Shown here piece after piece: positions 36,065-44,246 of a stretch of 64,000 nucleotides of DNA. The DNA is taken from NCBI GenBank assembly GCA_934589155.1, contig CAKTNP010000005.1:69153-133152 (forward strand), given 5' to 3'. The notes beneath the pieces were generated by a model. The model saw nothing but the letters and a program-made list of their open reading frames with translations, was not told the origin of the DNA and searched no databases. The position numbers and the translations under genes are program-made. Numbering within the stretch: position 1 is the first letter of the stretch; each line of letters begins with the position of its first letter. Source of the stretch: an uncultured Oscillospiraceae bacterium (GTDB lineage: Bacteria > Bacillota > Clostridia > Oscillospirales > Oscillospiraceae).

Positions 36065-37078
36065 ATGTCCATTCGTGAGATGCTGGAGCGGGAGGAACAC
36101 ACCAGGCTAGACCCCCGGGCGGCCTTTGCCGACGAGACCAAGGGCCGGCCCGTGGCCGAGGAACCCCGGGAGGACGACGTTCGGACCTGCTATCAGCGGG
36201 ATACGGACCGGATTGTCCATAGCAAGTCCTTCCGGCGGCTCATGCACAAGACCCAGGTGTTTCTGCGGCCCGAGGGGGACCATTACAGGACCCGGATGAC
36301 CCACACCCTGGAGGTGGCCCGGATTGCCCGGACCATTACCAGGGCCTTGTGGCTCAACGAGGATCTGACGGAGGCCATCGCCCTGGGCCACGACCTGGGC
36401 CATACCCCCTTTGGCCACGCCGGAGAGGTGGCCCTGACGGAGGTCATGGGCAAGAAATTCCGGCATAACGAGCAGTCCCTCCGGGTGGTGGACACCCTGG
36501 AGCGGGACGGCCAGGGTCTGAATCTGTGCTATGAGGTCCGCATGGGCATCCTGGGCCACACGGGGGATTTCATTCCCGAGACCCTGGAGGGGCAGATCGT
36601 CCGGTATTCCGACCGGATCGCCTACATCAACCACGACATTGACGACGCCATCCGGGGTGGGATCCTGACCAATGATGACATTCCTGCCTCCATTGCGGAG
36701 GTCTTGGGCGCCACCCACCGGGACCGGATCAACACCCTGGTGACGGATCTCATCCGTACTACCCAGGAGTCCGGCACCCTGCAGATGCAGGACCATGTGG
36801 CCAAGGCCATGGGGGACCTGCGGGAATTTATGTTTGAGCGGGTGTACCGGAACCCTAAGGCCAAGGGGGAGGAATCCAAGGCCCGGGCCATTCTGCAGGA
36901 GCTGTACCTCTATTACGTGAAGCACCCCGATGCCCTGCCGGAAGATTTCCAGCCCCAGCTCAGCTTTGATGGCATGGAGCGGGTGGTCTGCGACTATATT
37001 GCGGGAATGACGGATAAATATGCCATCCACAAATATTCGGAGCTGTTCATTCCCGCGGCCTGGCAGGTCCGGGATTGA
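36065..37078 (+). CDS. dgt: Deoxyguanosinetriphosphate triphosphohydrolase-like HD protein
   Basis: dNTP triphosphohydrolase of the HD superfamily that breaks dNTPs into nucleoside and triphosphate. The 337-residue protein contains SFRRLMHKTQVF near residue 56, the metal-binding RMTHTLEVARIARTI, and the double motif ALGHDLGHTPFGHAGE with His-Asp, then a third Asp in YSDRIAYINHDIDDA. It is the short single-domain type typical of Firmicutes. An AAGGAGGCG site precedes the ATG, and dnaG follows 40 bp after its stop, with a possible -10 (TATAAT, 37087). Confidence 0.93.
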   Translation: MSIREMLEREEHTRLDPRAAFADETKGRPVAEEPREDDVRTCYQRDTDRIVHSKSFRRLMHKTQVFLRPEGDHYRTRMTHTLEVARIARTITRALWLNEDLTEAIALGHDLGHTPFGHAGEVALTEVMGKKFRHNEQSLRVVDTLERDGQGLNLCYEVRMGILGHTGDFIPETLEGQIVRYSDRIAYINHDIDDAIRGGILTNDDIPASIAEVLGATHRDRINTLVTDLIRTTQESGTLQMQDHVAKAMGDLREFMFERVYRNPKAKGEESKARAILQELYLYYVKHPDALPEDFQPQLSFDGMERVVCDYIAGMTDKYAIHKYSELFIPAAWQVRD

Positions 37079-37118
37079 CGAAACTGCTATAATAAAAGAA
37101 AAAGCGAGGTGAACGCCC

Positions 37119-38861
37119 ATGCCCTTTCCTCCGTCCTTTATCGATGAGGTCATTGCCAAGAATCCCATTGAGGATGTGGTGGGCCAATATGTATCCATGA
37201 CCCGGCGGGGCGGGAACCTCTTCGGCCTATGCCCCTTCCACGGGGAAAAGACCGCCTCCTTTTCCGTGGCCCCGGAGAAGGGGATCTTCTACTGCTTCGG
37301 CTGCCACAAGGGCGGCGGGGTCATCAACTTCATTATGGAGATCGAGGGCCTGAGCTACGGCGATGCCGTGCGATTCCTGGCCAAGCGGGCGGGCATCGAG
37401 GTGCCGGAGGACCCTCAGTATCAGAGCCGGTACAAGAAGCAGGAGCGGCTTTGGGCCCTGTCTAAGGAGGCCGCCCGGTTCTTCCACGAAAAGCTCTACG
37501 GCCCGGCAGGAGTCCAGGGCCTGGCCTACGCCCAGAAGCGGGGCCTGTCCCAGGGGACCCTTACCAGATTCGGCATCGGCTTCGCCCCGGACAGCTGGGA
37601 CAGCCTGATGAACGCTATGAAGGCTAAGCACTATACCGAGGAGGAGCTGCTGGAGGCGGGCCTGGCGGTCCGTTCCCAGAAAAACAACCGGGTCTACGAC
37701 CGGTTCCGGAATCGGCTCATGTTCCCCATCATCGATGTGCGGGGCAATGTCATCGGCTTCGGCGGCCGGGTCATGGATGACTCCACCCCTAAATACCTGA
37801 ACTCCCCGGAGACCATTATCTTCAACAAGCGAAAGAACCTGTTCGCCCTGAACATCGCCAAAAAGAGCAAGCAGGGCCGGATCATTTTGACCGAGGGCTA
37901 CATGGACGCCATCGCCCTGCACCAGTATGGCTTTGACTGCGCCGTGGCCTCCCTGGGCACCAGCCTGACGGAGGAGCACGCCTCCATCCTCTCCCGGTAC
38001 ACCGAGCAGGTGGTCCTGATCTACGATGGGGACGAGGCCGGGCAGAATGCCACCAAGCGTGCTCTGCCCATGCTGGAAAAGACAGGGCTTCAGGTCCGGG
38101 TCCTGCGGATGCAGGGGGCCAAGGATCCCGACGAATTCCTGCACAAATTCGGCGCCGACCGGTTCCAGAACCTTCTGAACCAGGCGGAAAACCAGATGGA
38201 ATACCGGCTGCAAAGCCTGAAACGAAAGTACGACCTGTCCCAGGACGACCAGAAGGTGGCCTTTTTGAAGGACGCCGCCGATATGCTCTCCCAGGTCCCC
38301 AGCTCCGTGGAGCGGGAGGTCTACGGCACCCGGGCGGCGGAGGCCGCCGGGGTCACCTATGACGCCCTGCGGCTGGAGGTGGACAAGGCGGTCCGCCGCC
38401 GGAATAACCGGGAGAAAAAGAAACAGGAGAAGATCGATCTTGCCCCGGCGGAGGCCATGCAGCCCAAGTTCCGGGGGATCCGATACGATAATGTACGTTC
38501 CGCCGCGGCGGAGGAGACCCTGCTTGCCATGGCCCTGAAGGAACCGGCTCTGCTGGACCTGACTCTGGGCCTGAGCCCGGAGGAATTCTCCGTGGACCTG
38601 TTCGGCCGGGTCTTCACCCAGCTTCGGGACCGGCACCGGGAGGGCCTGGCCGTGAGCCTGGGGGCCCTGGAGGGTCTGAGCCCGGAGGAGACCTCCCACA
38701 TGGCCGCCGTGAGCCAGAAGGACCTGGGGCCCGTCAGCGAGGAGGCCTTCCGGGACTGCGTTGCCGCCATTCGCCGGGAATACCGCCTGACTCACGCCAG
38801 CTCTCTGGATGAAATGATGGCGATCCGGGAACAAATGAAAGAGAGAAAAAGATATCAATGA
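37119..38861 (+). CDS. dnaG: DNA primase
   Basis: Makes RNA primers for replication. The 580-residue protein has the N-terminal CHC2 zinc ribbon (CPFHGEKTASFSV and YCFGCHKGG, about residues 40-65), the catalytic core with the TOPRIM motifs TEGYMDAIAL and IYDGDEAGQ, and a C-terminal helical part that would bind the DnaB helicase. Length is normal for Firmicutes. Its last four bases overlap the start of the next sigma-factor gene (ATGA), the classical macromolecular-synthesis arrangement. Confidence 0.97.
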   Translation: MPFPPSFIDEVIAKNPIEDVVGQYVSMTRRGGNLFGLCPFHGEKTASFSVAPEKGIFYCFGCHKGGGVINFIMEIEGLSYGDAVRFLAKRAGIEVPEDPQYQSRYKKQERLWALSKEAARFFHEKLYGPAGVQGLAYAQKRGLSQGTLTRFGIGFAPDSWDSLMNAMKAKHYTEEELLEAGLAVRSQKNNRVYDRFRNRLMFPIIDVRGNVIGFGGRVMDDSTPKYLNSPETIIFNKRKNLFALNIAKKSKQGRIILTEGYMDAIALHQYGFDCAVASLGTSLTEEHASILSRYTEQVVLIYDGDEAGQNATKRALPMLEKTGLQVRVLRMQGAKDPDEFLHKFGADRFQNLLNQAENQMEYRLQSLKRKYDLSQDDQKVAFLKDAADMLSQVPSSVEREVYGTRAAEAAGVTYDALRLEVDKAVRRRNNREKKKQEKIDLAPAEAMQPKFRGIRYDNVRSAAAEETLLAMALKEPALLDLTLGLSPEEFSVDLFGRVFTQLRDRHREGLAVSLGALEGLSPEETSHMAAVSQKDLGPVSEEAFRDCVAAIRREYRLTHASSLDEMMAIREQMKERKRYQ

Positions 38862-39775
38862 CGACTGAAAACCGGACCCCTCTGGAAGAGGAGGATTCCC
38901 GGCCCCAGGTGGACCGGGAGGAAAAGAAGGCCGACGCCGCCGAGAGCCAGACCGACGACGGCGTTCGCCAATACCTGAAAGAGATCCGCCAATATCCCCT
39001 TCTGACCCCCCAGGAGGAGCGGGAGCTGGCCATTCGCTGCGCCGGCGGGGACGAGGACGCCATCCGGAAAATGGTCAACAGCAACCTGCGGCTGGTGGTG
39101 TCCGTGGCCAAGGAATACGCGGGCCGGGGGGTACCGCTGCTGGACCTGATCCAGGAGGGCTCCATTGGCCTTCTTGTGGCAGCCAAGAAATTTGACTACA
39201 CCATGGACACCCGTTTTTCCACTTATGCAACCAAGTGGATCCGCCAGGGCGTCACCCGGTGCCTCTACAACCATGGGGGCATCATCCGGATCCCCGTCCA
39301 CACGGCGGAAAAGGTCCGGAAAGTGACCGCCGCCAAGGCGTCCTTCCAGCAGGCCGAGGGCCGGGAGCCTACGGAGGAGGAGCTGGCGGAGGCTACAGGT
39401 CTGGCCCCGGAGCGGATCAAGAAATATGAGAACCTGAATGCGGAGACCTGTTCTCTGGACAGCCCCACGGGGGAGCAGGAGGACGGCACCATGGGGGACC
39501 TTTTGGCCAACGCCGCGGCGGAGGAGCCTCAGGCGGAACTGGTGCGGACGGAAATGACCAAGCTCATGGACGAGCTTCTGCAAAAGCTCACGGAGCGCCA
39601 GCAGAAGGTCCTGCGGCTCCACTTCGGCATGGAGGACGGCACCTGCCACTCTCTGGAGGAGATCGGCAGGGAGTTGGGCATTTCCAAGGAGCGGACCCGG
39701 CAGATCGAGCGCCAGGCCATGGATCGGCTGCAGAAGCTGGGTGCGTCCTATGGATTGGAGGACTTTTTGGAATGA
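38858..39775 (+). CDS. Second sigma-70 family factor, in the dnaG operon
   Basis: A 305-residue sigma factor with region 1.2 DDGVRQYLKEIRQYPLL, region 2 RLVVSVAKEYAGRGVPLLDLIQEGSIGL, the -10 melting motif FSTYATKWIRQGVTRCL, a region 3 segment, and region 4 ending in ISKERTRQIERQAMDRLQ. It lacks region 1.1 and the long acidic linker of the primary factor at 18082, and YATWW is changed to YATKW. It holds the locus position where rpoD usually sits, so I read it as an alternative group 2-like paralogue. Start and stop overlap both neighbours by 4 bp. Confidence 0.9.
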   Translation: MTTENRTPLEEEDSRPQVDREEKKADAAESQTDDGVRQYLKEIRQYPLLTPQEERELAIRCAGGDEDAIRKMVNSNLRLVVSVAKEYAGRGVPLLDLIQEGSIGLLVAAKKFDYTMDTRFSTYATKWIRQGVTRCLYNHGGIIRIPVHTAEKVRKVTAAKASFQQAEGREPTEEELAEATGLAPERIKKYENLNAETCSLDSPTGEQEDGTMGDLLANAAAEEPQAELVRTEMTKLMDELLQKLTERQQKVLRLHFGMEDGTCHSLEEIGRELGISKERTRQIERQAMDRLQKLGASYGLEDFLE

Positions 39776-40842
39776 GGGATCTGGATCTGGAATTTGACTT
39801 TTCCGAGGACCGGGAACGGTTCCCGGAGTTAAAGCATTTGCGGAAGGGAGATACGGTCCGACTGGAACAGCTGCTTCTGTGGCTCGGCGACCGTCCGGAG
39901 GAAGAGGCGGAGGCGGCGGCCCTGGAGCTGGAGCGCCGGGGCGTGGACCTGGACGTATCCGCTTATCGGCGTGCCGGTGCCTCCGGTGCCGCCGCCCAGC
40001 GCCTGGACCGGGAAGCGGCCCTGGCCGCTGAGGGCCGACTGGAGGAATTGGGACCGGAGGACCCTCTGACCATGACCCTGGCGGAGTATGGAGAGCTGCC
40101 CCGGCTCTCCGAGACCAGAGCGGAGGAACTCTGGGACCGTTTACGGAACGGCGAGGACCAATGGGCCGAGACCCTGACCACGGGCTGCCTTGCCCTGGTA
40201 GGGGAGCTGGCCAAGGCCATGACAGGCAAGGGCGTTTTGCTTCTGGATCTCATGCAGGAGGGCTCTCTCAGCCTGTGGCAGACGGTGACGGAGGCCCGGG
40301 CAGAGCGATTCCTTCCGGTGGCCCGACGGCGGGTGACCCAGGCCATGGCCCGGCAGATCCTGCGGCAGGCTCTGGCGGACCACGCCGGTGAAGATCTGGC
40401 CCGGCAGATGGAGGCCTACCGGAAGGCCGCGGTGAGCCTGATGAAAAAGTTGGGCCGCACCCCCTCCAACGAGGAGATCGCAGCGGAGCTGCATCTGACC
40501 CCGGAGCAAACCTCCTCGTTGGAGCAGCTGACCCGAGATGCGGTGAAGAACCCCAAGAAGAAGGACGAGGCCCCCAAGGAGTCGGACCCTGAAGAGGAGG
40601 CCCCTGTGGAGGACTCCGCCTACTTTGCCCTCCGGACCCGGGTGGAGGACCTGCTGGACCGGCTGGACGAGACGGACCGAAAGATCCTGATTCTGCGCTT
40701 CGGCCTGGATGGAAAATCGCCGAGAAGCGACGAGGAGATCCTGGCCCAGACGGGTCTGACGGAGGAAGAGCTCCACCGCCGGGAGGCCGGGGCCCTGGCG
40801 GCCCTGCGGACGGAGGAAAACCGGGAAGATTCCGGAGATTGA
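39772..40842 (+). CDS. Degenerate sigma-70-like protein
   Basis: A 356-residue protein coupled by a 4-bp overlap to the preceding sigma factor. Residues 1-110 are acidic and Leu/Glu-rich with no recognised domain. Residues about 120-200 align with sigma region 2: GKGVLLLDLMQEGSLSLWQ matches the core-binding segment GRGVPLLDLIQEGSIGL. But the -10 motif FSTYATKWIRQ has become FLPVARRRVTQ, with no aromatic residues. Residues about 285-350 resemble region 4 (RILILRFGLDG-like), with the recognition helix changed to TEEELHRRE. A region 3-like helix and a KKKDEAPKESDPEEE linker lie between. It may bind RNA polymerase without reading promoters; the function is unknown. Confidence 0.75.
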   Translation: MRDLDLEFDFSEDRERFPELKHLRKGDTVRLEQLLLWLGDRPEEEAEAAALELERRGVDLDVSAYRRAGASGAAAQRLDREAALAAEGRLEELGPEDPLTMTLAEYGELPRLSETRAEELWDRLRNGEDQWAETLTTGCLALVGELAKAMTGKGVLLLDLMQEGSLSLWQTVTEARAERFLPVARRRVTQAMARQILRQALADHAGEDLARQMEAYRKAAVSLMKKLGRTPSNEEIAAELHLTPEQTSSLEQLTRDAVKNPKKKDEAPKESDPEEEAPVEDSAYFALRTRVEDLLDRLDETDRKILILRFGLDGKSPRSDEEILAQTGLTEEELHRREAGALAALRTEENREDSGD

Positions 40843-40867
40843 CAAACGGGACCTTATGGTATAGAAT
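40839..40867 (+). promoter_or_regulatory. Consensus sigma-A promoter for acpP
   Basis: TTGACA (40839-40844) and TAGAAT (40862-40867) with a 17-bp spacer. The -35 overlaps the last codon of the upstream gene. It is among the best matches to consensus in the window. Confidence 0.88.
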
Positions 40868-40909
40868 GGCACTGTGTGTGAACACGAAACCAAATAGGGG
40901 GAATCCTAT

Positions 40910-41134
40910 ATGTTTGAAAAACTCAGAGATTATGTTTCCCGCCAGTTGGAGATCCCTGCGGAGCAGATCACCCGGGACACCACTTTCGAGACCCTGGGCG
41001 TGGACTCTCTGGATATTGTGGAGATGATCACCGACCTGGAGGATGAGCTGGGTGTGGAGCTGGTGCTGGAAGAGGCCGGCCAGATTACCACCGTGGGCGA
41101 AATGGCGGACTTCATCGAGTCCCGCATGGGCTAA
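40910..41134 (+). CDS. acpP: Acyl carrier protein
   Basis: A 74-residue acidic carrier protein with the phosphopantetheine attachment motif GVDSLDIVEM, Ser at about residue 33. It carries growing acyl chains in fatty-acid synthesis. It has an AGGGGG site and a near-consensus promoter, which suits its high expected demand. It is away from the fab cluster, which is not in this window, and directly precedes the SRP RNA gene. The protein could also serve a specialised pathway, but the sequence looks standard. Confidence 0.95.
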   Translation: MFEKLRDYVSRQLEIPAEQITRDTTFETLGVDSLDIVEMITDLEDELGVELVLEEAGQITTVGEMADFIESRMG

Positions 41135-41152
41135 GTTTCTTACAATCGAATT

Positions 41153-41470
41153 GCCTTGTGCAAGCGGCCGGCTTGTAACAAGGTCGCACTAGTCGGGGAG
41201 CTAGCGGTGCCCTGTACCTGCAACCCGCTACAGCAGGGATGAATTCCCACACCCGGGCTTGCCCAGTGCCGTCTGGCCTGCGTAAGCAGCGCTGAAGAAC
41301 CGGTCTTACGCAACGAGATCCCGTGAACCATGTCAGGTGGGGAACCAAGCAGCATTAAGCGGATCGTCTCGTGTGCCGTGAGGTTGCCGTTTCCGAGCTG
41401 GCTGCGCGGGTATCGGGTATTGCGCCTGTTCAAATGTGGGTGTGCGATCTTGTTATGAGCCGGCCCGTTT
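41153..41470 (+). ncRNA. ffs: Signal recognition particle RNA, large bacterial (6S-like scRNA) form
   Basis: The helix 8 core is clear: GTGAACCATGTCAGG, then a GGAA tetraloop, then CCAAGCAGCATTAAG (about 41321-41360). The Alu-type 5' domain is also seen (GGGGAGCTAGCGGTGCCCTG, about 41196-41215). The ends pair over 23 bases: 41167-41189 with 41442-41464, with only G-U or wobble changes, closing the long helix. A TACAAT at 41141-41146 is a likely -10; the -35 is weak. The exact ends are estimates. Position just before dnaX matches the scr-dnaX order of Bacillus. Confidence 0.93.
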
Positions 41471-41490
41471 TATGGAGAAAGGAGGGGCCT

Positions 41491-43119
41491 ATGTACCAAG
41501 CCCTGTATCGGAAATACCGGCCCCAGACCTTTGACGACGTGGTGGGTCAGGAGGGAGTCTCCCGGACCCTGAAAACCCAGCTTCTGACGGGGCACCTGGG
41601 CCACGCCTACCTGTTTACAGGTTCCCGTGGCACCGGCAAGACCAGCTGCGCCCGGATCCTGGCCAAGGCCGTAAACTGTCTGCACCCGGTGGACGGCAAC
41701 CCCTGCAACGTATGCGAGGCCTGCCGGGCCATTGATGCCGGCTCCTGTATGGATGTTCTGGAGATCGACGCCGCCTCCAACAACGGCGTGGACAATGTCC
41801 GGGACCTGCGGGACGACGCGGTGTATACCCCTTCCCAGGTGAAGACCCGGGTGTATATCATCGACGAGGTCCATATGCTGTCCTTGTCGGCCTTCAACGC
41901 TCTTTTGAAGATCGTGGAGGAGCCGCCGGAGCATCTGCTCTTCATTCTGGCCACCACGGAGCTTCACAAGGTTCCGGCCACCATCCTGTCCCGGTGCCAG
42001 CGGTTTTCCTTCCGCCGCCTGAGCCAGGAGGATATTGCGGGACGGCTCCACTATATCGCCTATCAGGAGGGCATCGAGGCCGAGGACGCCGCGGTGCAGC
42101 TTCTGGCCCGGCTGGCCGACGGCGGCATGCGGGACGGCATCAGCCTTTTGGACCAGTGTGCCACCGCCGCCGACGGGAAACTGACCCTGGACGCGGTCTA
42201 TGGCTGCCTGGGCCTGGCGGGAGAGCGGAAGACCGCAGAGCTTATGGACGCCGTGGCCCGGCAGGATACCAAAACGGCTCTGGAGATCTTCGACAAACTC
42301 TACGGCGACGGCAAGGACGTGGCGGCCCTTCTGGACGAGATGTGCACCCTGACCCGGGACCTTCTGATCCTGAAAACGGCTCCCGGCGCCGCCAAGAGTC
42401 TTCTGTCCGGCACCTGTACCGAGGAGGAGATCCGGGACCTGGAGAAGAAATTCTCCCCTGGAGAGCTGACCCGGATTCTCCGGACCATCCAGGATACGGC
42501 GGCGGGCTTCAGCAAAAGCGCCAGCCGCCGGATGGACGGGGAGTTGTGCCTCATCGATCTGTGCGACCCCCGGCTGCGGCTGGACGCGGATTCCATCAAT
42601 GCCCGGCTCAGCCGGTTGGAAGAGAAGATCGCCGCAGGAGATTTTGCGGTGAAAGCCGTTCCGGCGGCGCAGCCCGTGCCGGAGGATGGGGACGAGGACC
42701 GGCCGCCCTTTCCGGACGATGCCGACGCACCCTGGGCGGGGCAGGAGACCCCTGAGGCCCAGTCGGAGGATCCGGCCCGGGATGTGCCCGTGGATTTCTG
42801 GCCGGAATTGGTGAGCCGTCTGCGGACGGAGCTGAAAATGCCCGCCCGGGGCTTCTTTGCGGCAACTCCCAACGCCCCGGTCCAGGGAAAGCTCCGGGGC
42901 GATACTCTGCTGCTCATCTGCGGCTCCAGCTTTTCTCAGGAGGTCGTTGGGGAGCGGTCCGTGCTGGACGTGGTCTCCGCCAAGGCCTCGGCCTTGCTGG
43001 GCCGGCCCGTACGGGCTCAGGCCGTGGATCGAAACCGGCAGGCAGATGCAAACGCAAACTTCAGTGAGCTTCTGTCCTTTGGACAGGCCCACAGTGATGT
43101 GATCAAAATCAAGGAATAA
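41491..43119 (+). CDS. dnaX: DNA polymerase III gamma/tau subunit
   Basis: Clamp-loader ATPase of the replisome. The 542-residue protein starts MYQALYRKYRPQTFDDVVGQ. It has Walker A GSRGTGKTSCAR, a four-Cys zinc module (CLHPVDGNPCNVCEAC), Walker B IIDEVHML and the sensor/arginine-finger segment ILSRCQRFSFRR. A Pro/Glu/Asp-rich linker (about 390-440) leads to a C-terminal domain. ATG 41491 follows AAAGGAGGGG; a longer frame runs back into the SRP RNA and is rejected. dnaX, ybaB and recR form a conserved operon. Confidence 0.96.
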   Translation: MYQALYRKYRPQTFDDVVGQEGVSRTLKTQLLTGHLGHAYLFTGSRGTGKTSCARILAKAVNCLHPVDGNPCNVCEACRAIDAGSCMDVLEIDAASNNGVDNVRDLRDDAVYTPSQVKTRVYIIDEVHMLSLSAFNALLKIVEEPPEHLLFILATTELHKVPATILSRCQRFSFRRLSQEDIAGRLHYIAYQEGIEAEDAAVQLLARLADGGMRDGISLLDQCATAADGKLTLDAVYGCLGLAGERKTAELMDAVARQDTKTALEIFDKLYGDGKDVAALLDEMCTLTRDLLILKTAPGAAKSLLSGTCTEEEIRDLEKKFSPGELTRILRTIQDTAAGFSKSASRRMDGELCLIDLCDPRLRLDADSINARLSRLEEKIAAGDFAVKAVPAAQPVPEDGDEDRPPFPDDADAPWAGQETPEAQSEDPARDVPVDFWPELVSRLRTELKMPARGFFAATPNAPVQGKLRGDTLLLICGSSFSQEVVGERSVLDVVSAKASALLGRPVRAQAVDRNRQADANANFSELLSFGQAHSDVIKIKE

Positions 43120-43131
43120 GGAGATTTGAAC

Positions 43132-43476
43132 ATGGCAAAAGGTGGATTTCGGGGCGGTATGGGTGGCATGAACCAGGCCGCAATGATGAAGCAGGCCCAG
43201 AAAATGCAGCAGGAAATGATGAAAATGCAGGAGGAGATGGAGAACAAGCAGTACTCCGCCTCCGCCGGCGGCGGTATGGTCACCGCGGCGGTCAATGGCA
43301 AGCATGAGGTGGTGTCCCTGACCGTGAAGCCCGAGGCCGTGGATCCCGACGACGTGGAAATGCTCCAGGATATGATCATTGCCGCCGTGAATGAGGCCAT
43401 GCGGACGGCGGACACCGATGCGGCCAACAATATGTCCCGGCTCACCGGCGGCCTGAATCTGGGCGGCCTGTTCTGA
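43132..43476 (+). CDS. ybaB: YbaB/EbfC family nucleoid-associated protein
   Basis: A 114-residue DNA-binding protein with a Gly/Met/Gln-rich N-terminus ([21 protein letters not shown]), the helical [16 protein letters not shown] segment and the [22 protein letters not shown] beta region. It sits between dnaX and recR, as in most bacteria. The start is ATG 43132, with AAGGAG seven bases upstream. Confidence 0.95.
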   Translation: MAKGGFRGGMGGMNQAAMMKQAQKMQQEMMKMQEEMENKQYSASAGGGMVTAAVNGKHEVVSLTVKPEAVDPDDVEMLQDMIIAAVNEAMRTADTDAANNMSRLTGGLNLGGLF

Positions 43477-43489
43477 TCGGAGCGGAACA

Positions 43490-44089
43490 ATGCAGCTTTT
43501 TCCCGCCGCATTGGAGCGGCTGACGGAACAATTCGGGCGGCTGCCCGGCATCGGCGGCAAGACTGCCCAGCGGCTGGCCTTTCACGTGCTGTCTTTGAGC
43601 CAAGAGGATGCCGAGACCTTTGCTCAGGCCATTCTGGATGCCAAGCGCTCGGTAAAGACCTGTCCTGTGTGCCAGAACCTGACGGATCAGGATCTGTGTC
43701 CCCTCTGCGCCGATGAGCGTCGGGATCACAGCGTGATCTGCGTAGTGGCCGAGCCTAAGGACGTGATCGCCATGGAGCGAGCCCGGGAGTACAATGGGGT
43801 ATATCATGTGCTCCACGGCGTGATATCTCCCCTGAACCATATGGGTCCCGATGACATTCGGGTTCGGGAACTTCTCTCCCGGGTGGCTCAGGGCGGAGTC
43901 CAGGAGGTCATTATGGCAACCAATCCCGATACCGAGGGCGAGGCCACGGCCATGTATATTTCCCGACTCCTGCGGGCCCTTGGGGTGAAGGTGACCCGGC
44001 TGGCCTATGGCATCCCTGTGGGCAGTCAACTGGAATACGCCGACGAGGTGACCCTGACTCGGGCTCTGGAGGGCCGAAAAGAGATCTAA
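43490..44089 (+). CDS. recR: Recombination protein RecR
   Basis: A 199-residue component of the RecFOR DNA repair pathway. It has the N-terminal HhH segment ([17 protein letters not shown]), the four-Cys zinc finger [16 protein letters not shown], and a TOPRIM domain starting [14 protein letters not shown] with [14 protein letters not shown]. It ends typically in [16 protein letters not shown]. Length is normal; it is the last gene of the dnaX operon. Confidence 0.97.
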   Translation: MQLFPAALERLTEQFGRLPGIGGKTAQRLAFHVLSLSQEDAETFAQAILDAKRSVKTCPVCQNLTDQDLCPLCADERRDHSVICVVAEPKDVIAMERAREYNGVYHVLHGVISPLNHMGPDDIRVRELLSRVAQGGVQEVIMATNPDTEGEATAMYISRLLRALGVKVTRLAYGIPVGSQLEYADEVTLTRALEGRKEI

Positions 44090-44100
44090 ATGGAAAACCA

Positions 44101-44184
44101 CCGCCCGGAAACATCGATTTTCGATGCTCCGGGCGGTACTCTTTCTTCAAAAAGCGGGTGCAAACTGAAGTTTGCACCCGCTTT
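44101..44184. terminator. Two terminators between recR and fakA
   Basis: The first hairpin pairs CCGCCCGGA (44101) with TCCGGGCGG (ends 44136) and is followed by CTTTCTT, for recR. The second, 44151-44184, is a perfect AAAGCGGGTGCAAACT inverted repeat with a 2-base loop, flanked by A and T runs. It can serve both strands, including the convergent fakA. Confidence 0.9.
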
Positions 44185-44246
44185 GTATAAGCATTCTGCC
44201 TGGCCGGTTTTTGCTTGTCTGACCGGAGGCTTCGAAAAACCGCAGC

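Noticed and set aside
39772..40842. Treating the sigma-like gene as a pseudogene
   Set aside because: The frame is intact over 356 codons, overlaps its neighbour by the same 4 bp as the functional pair upstream, and the core-binding segment is retained.
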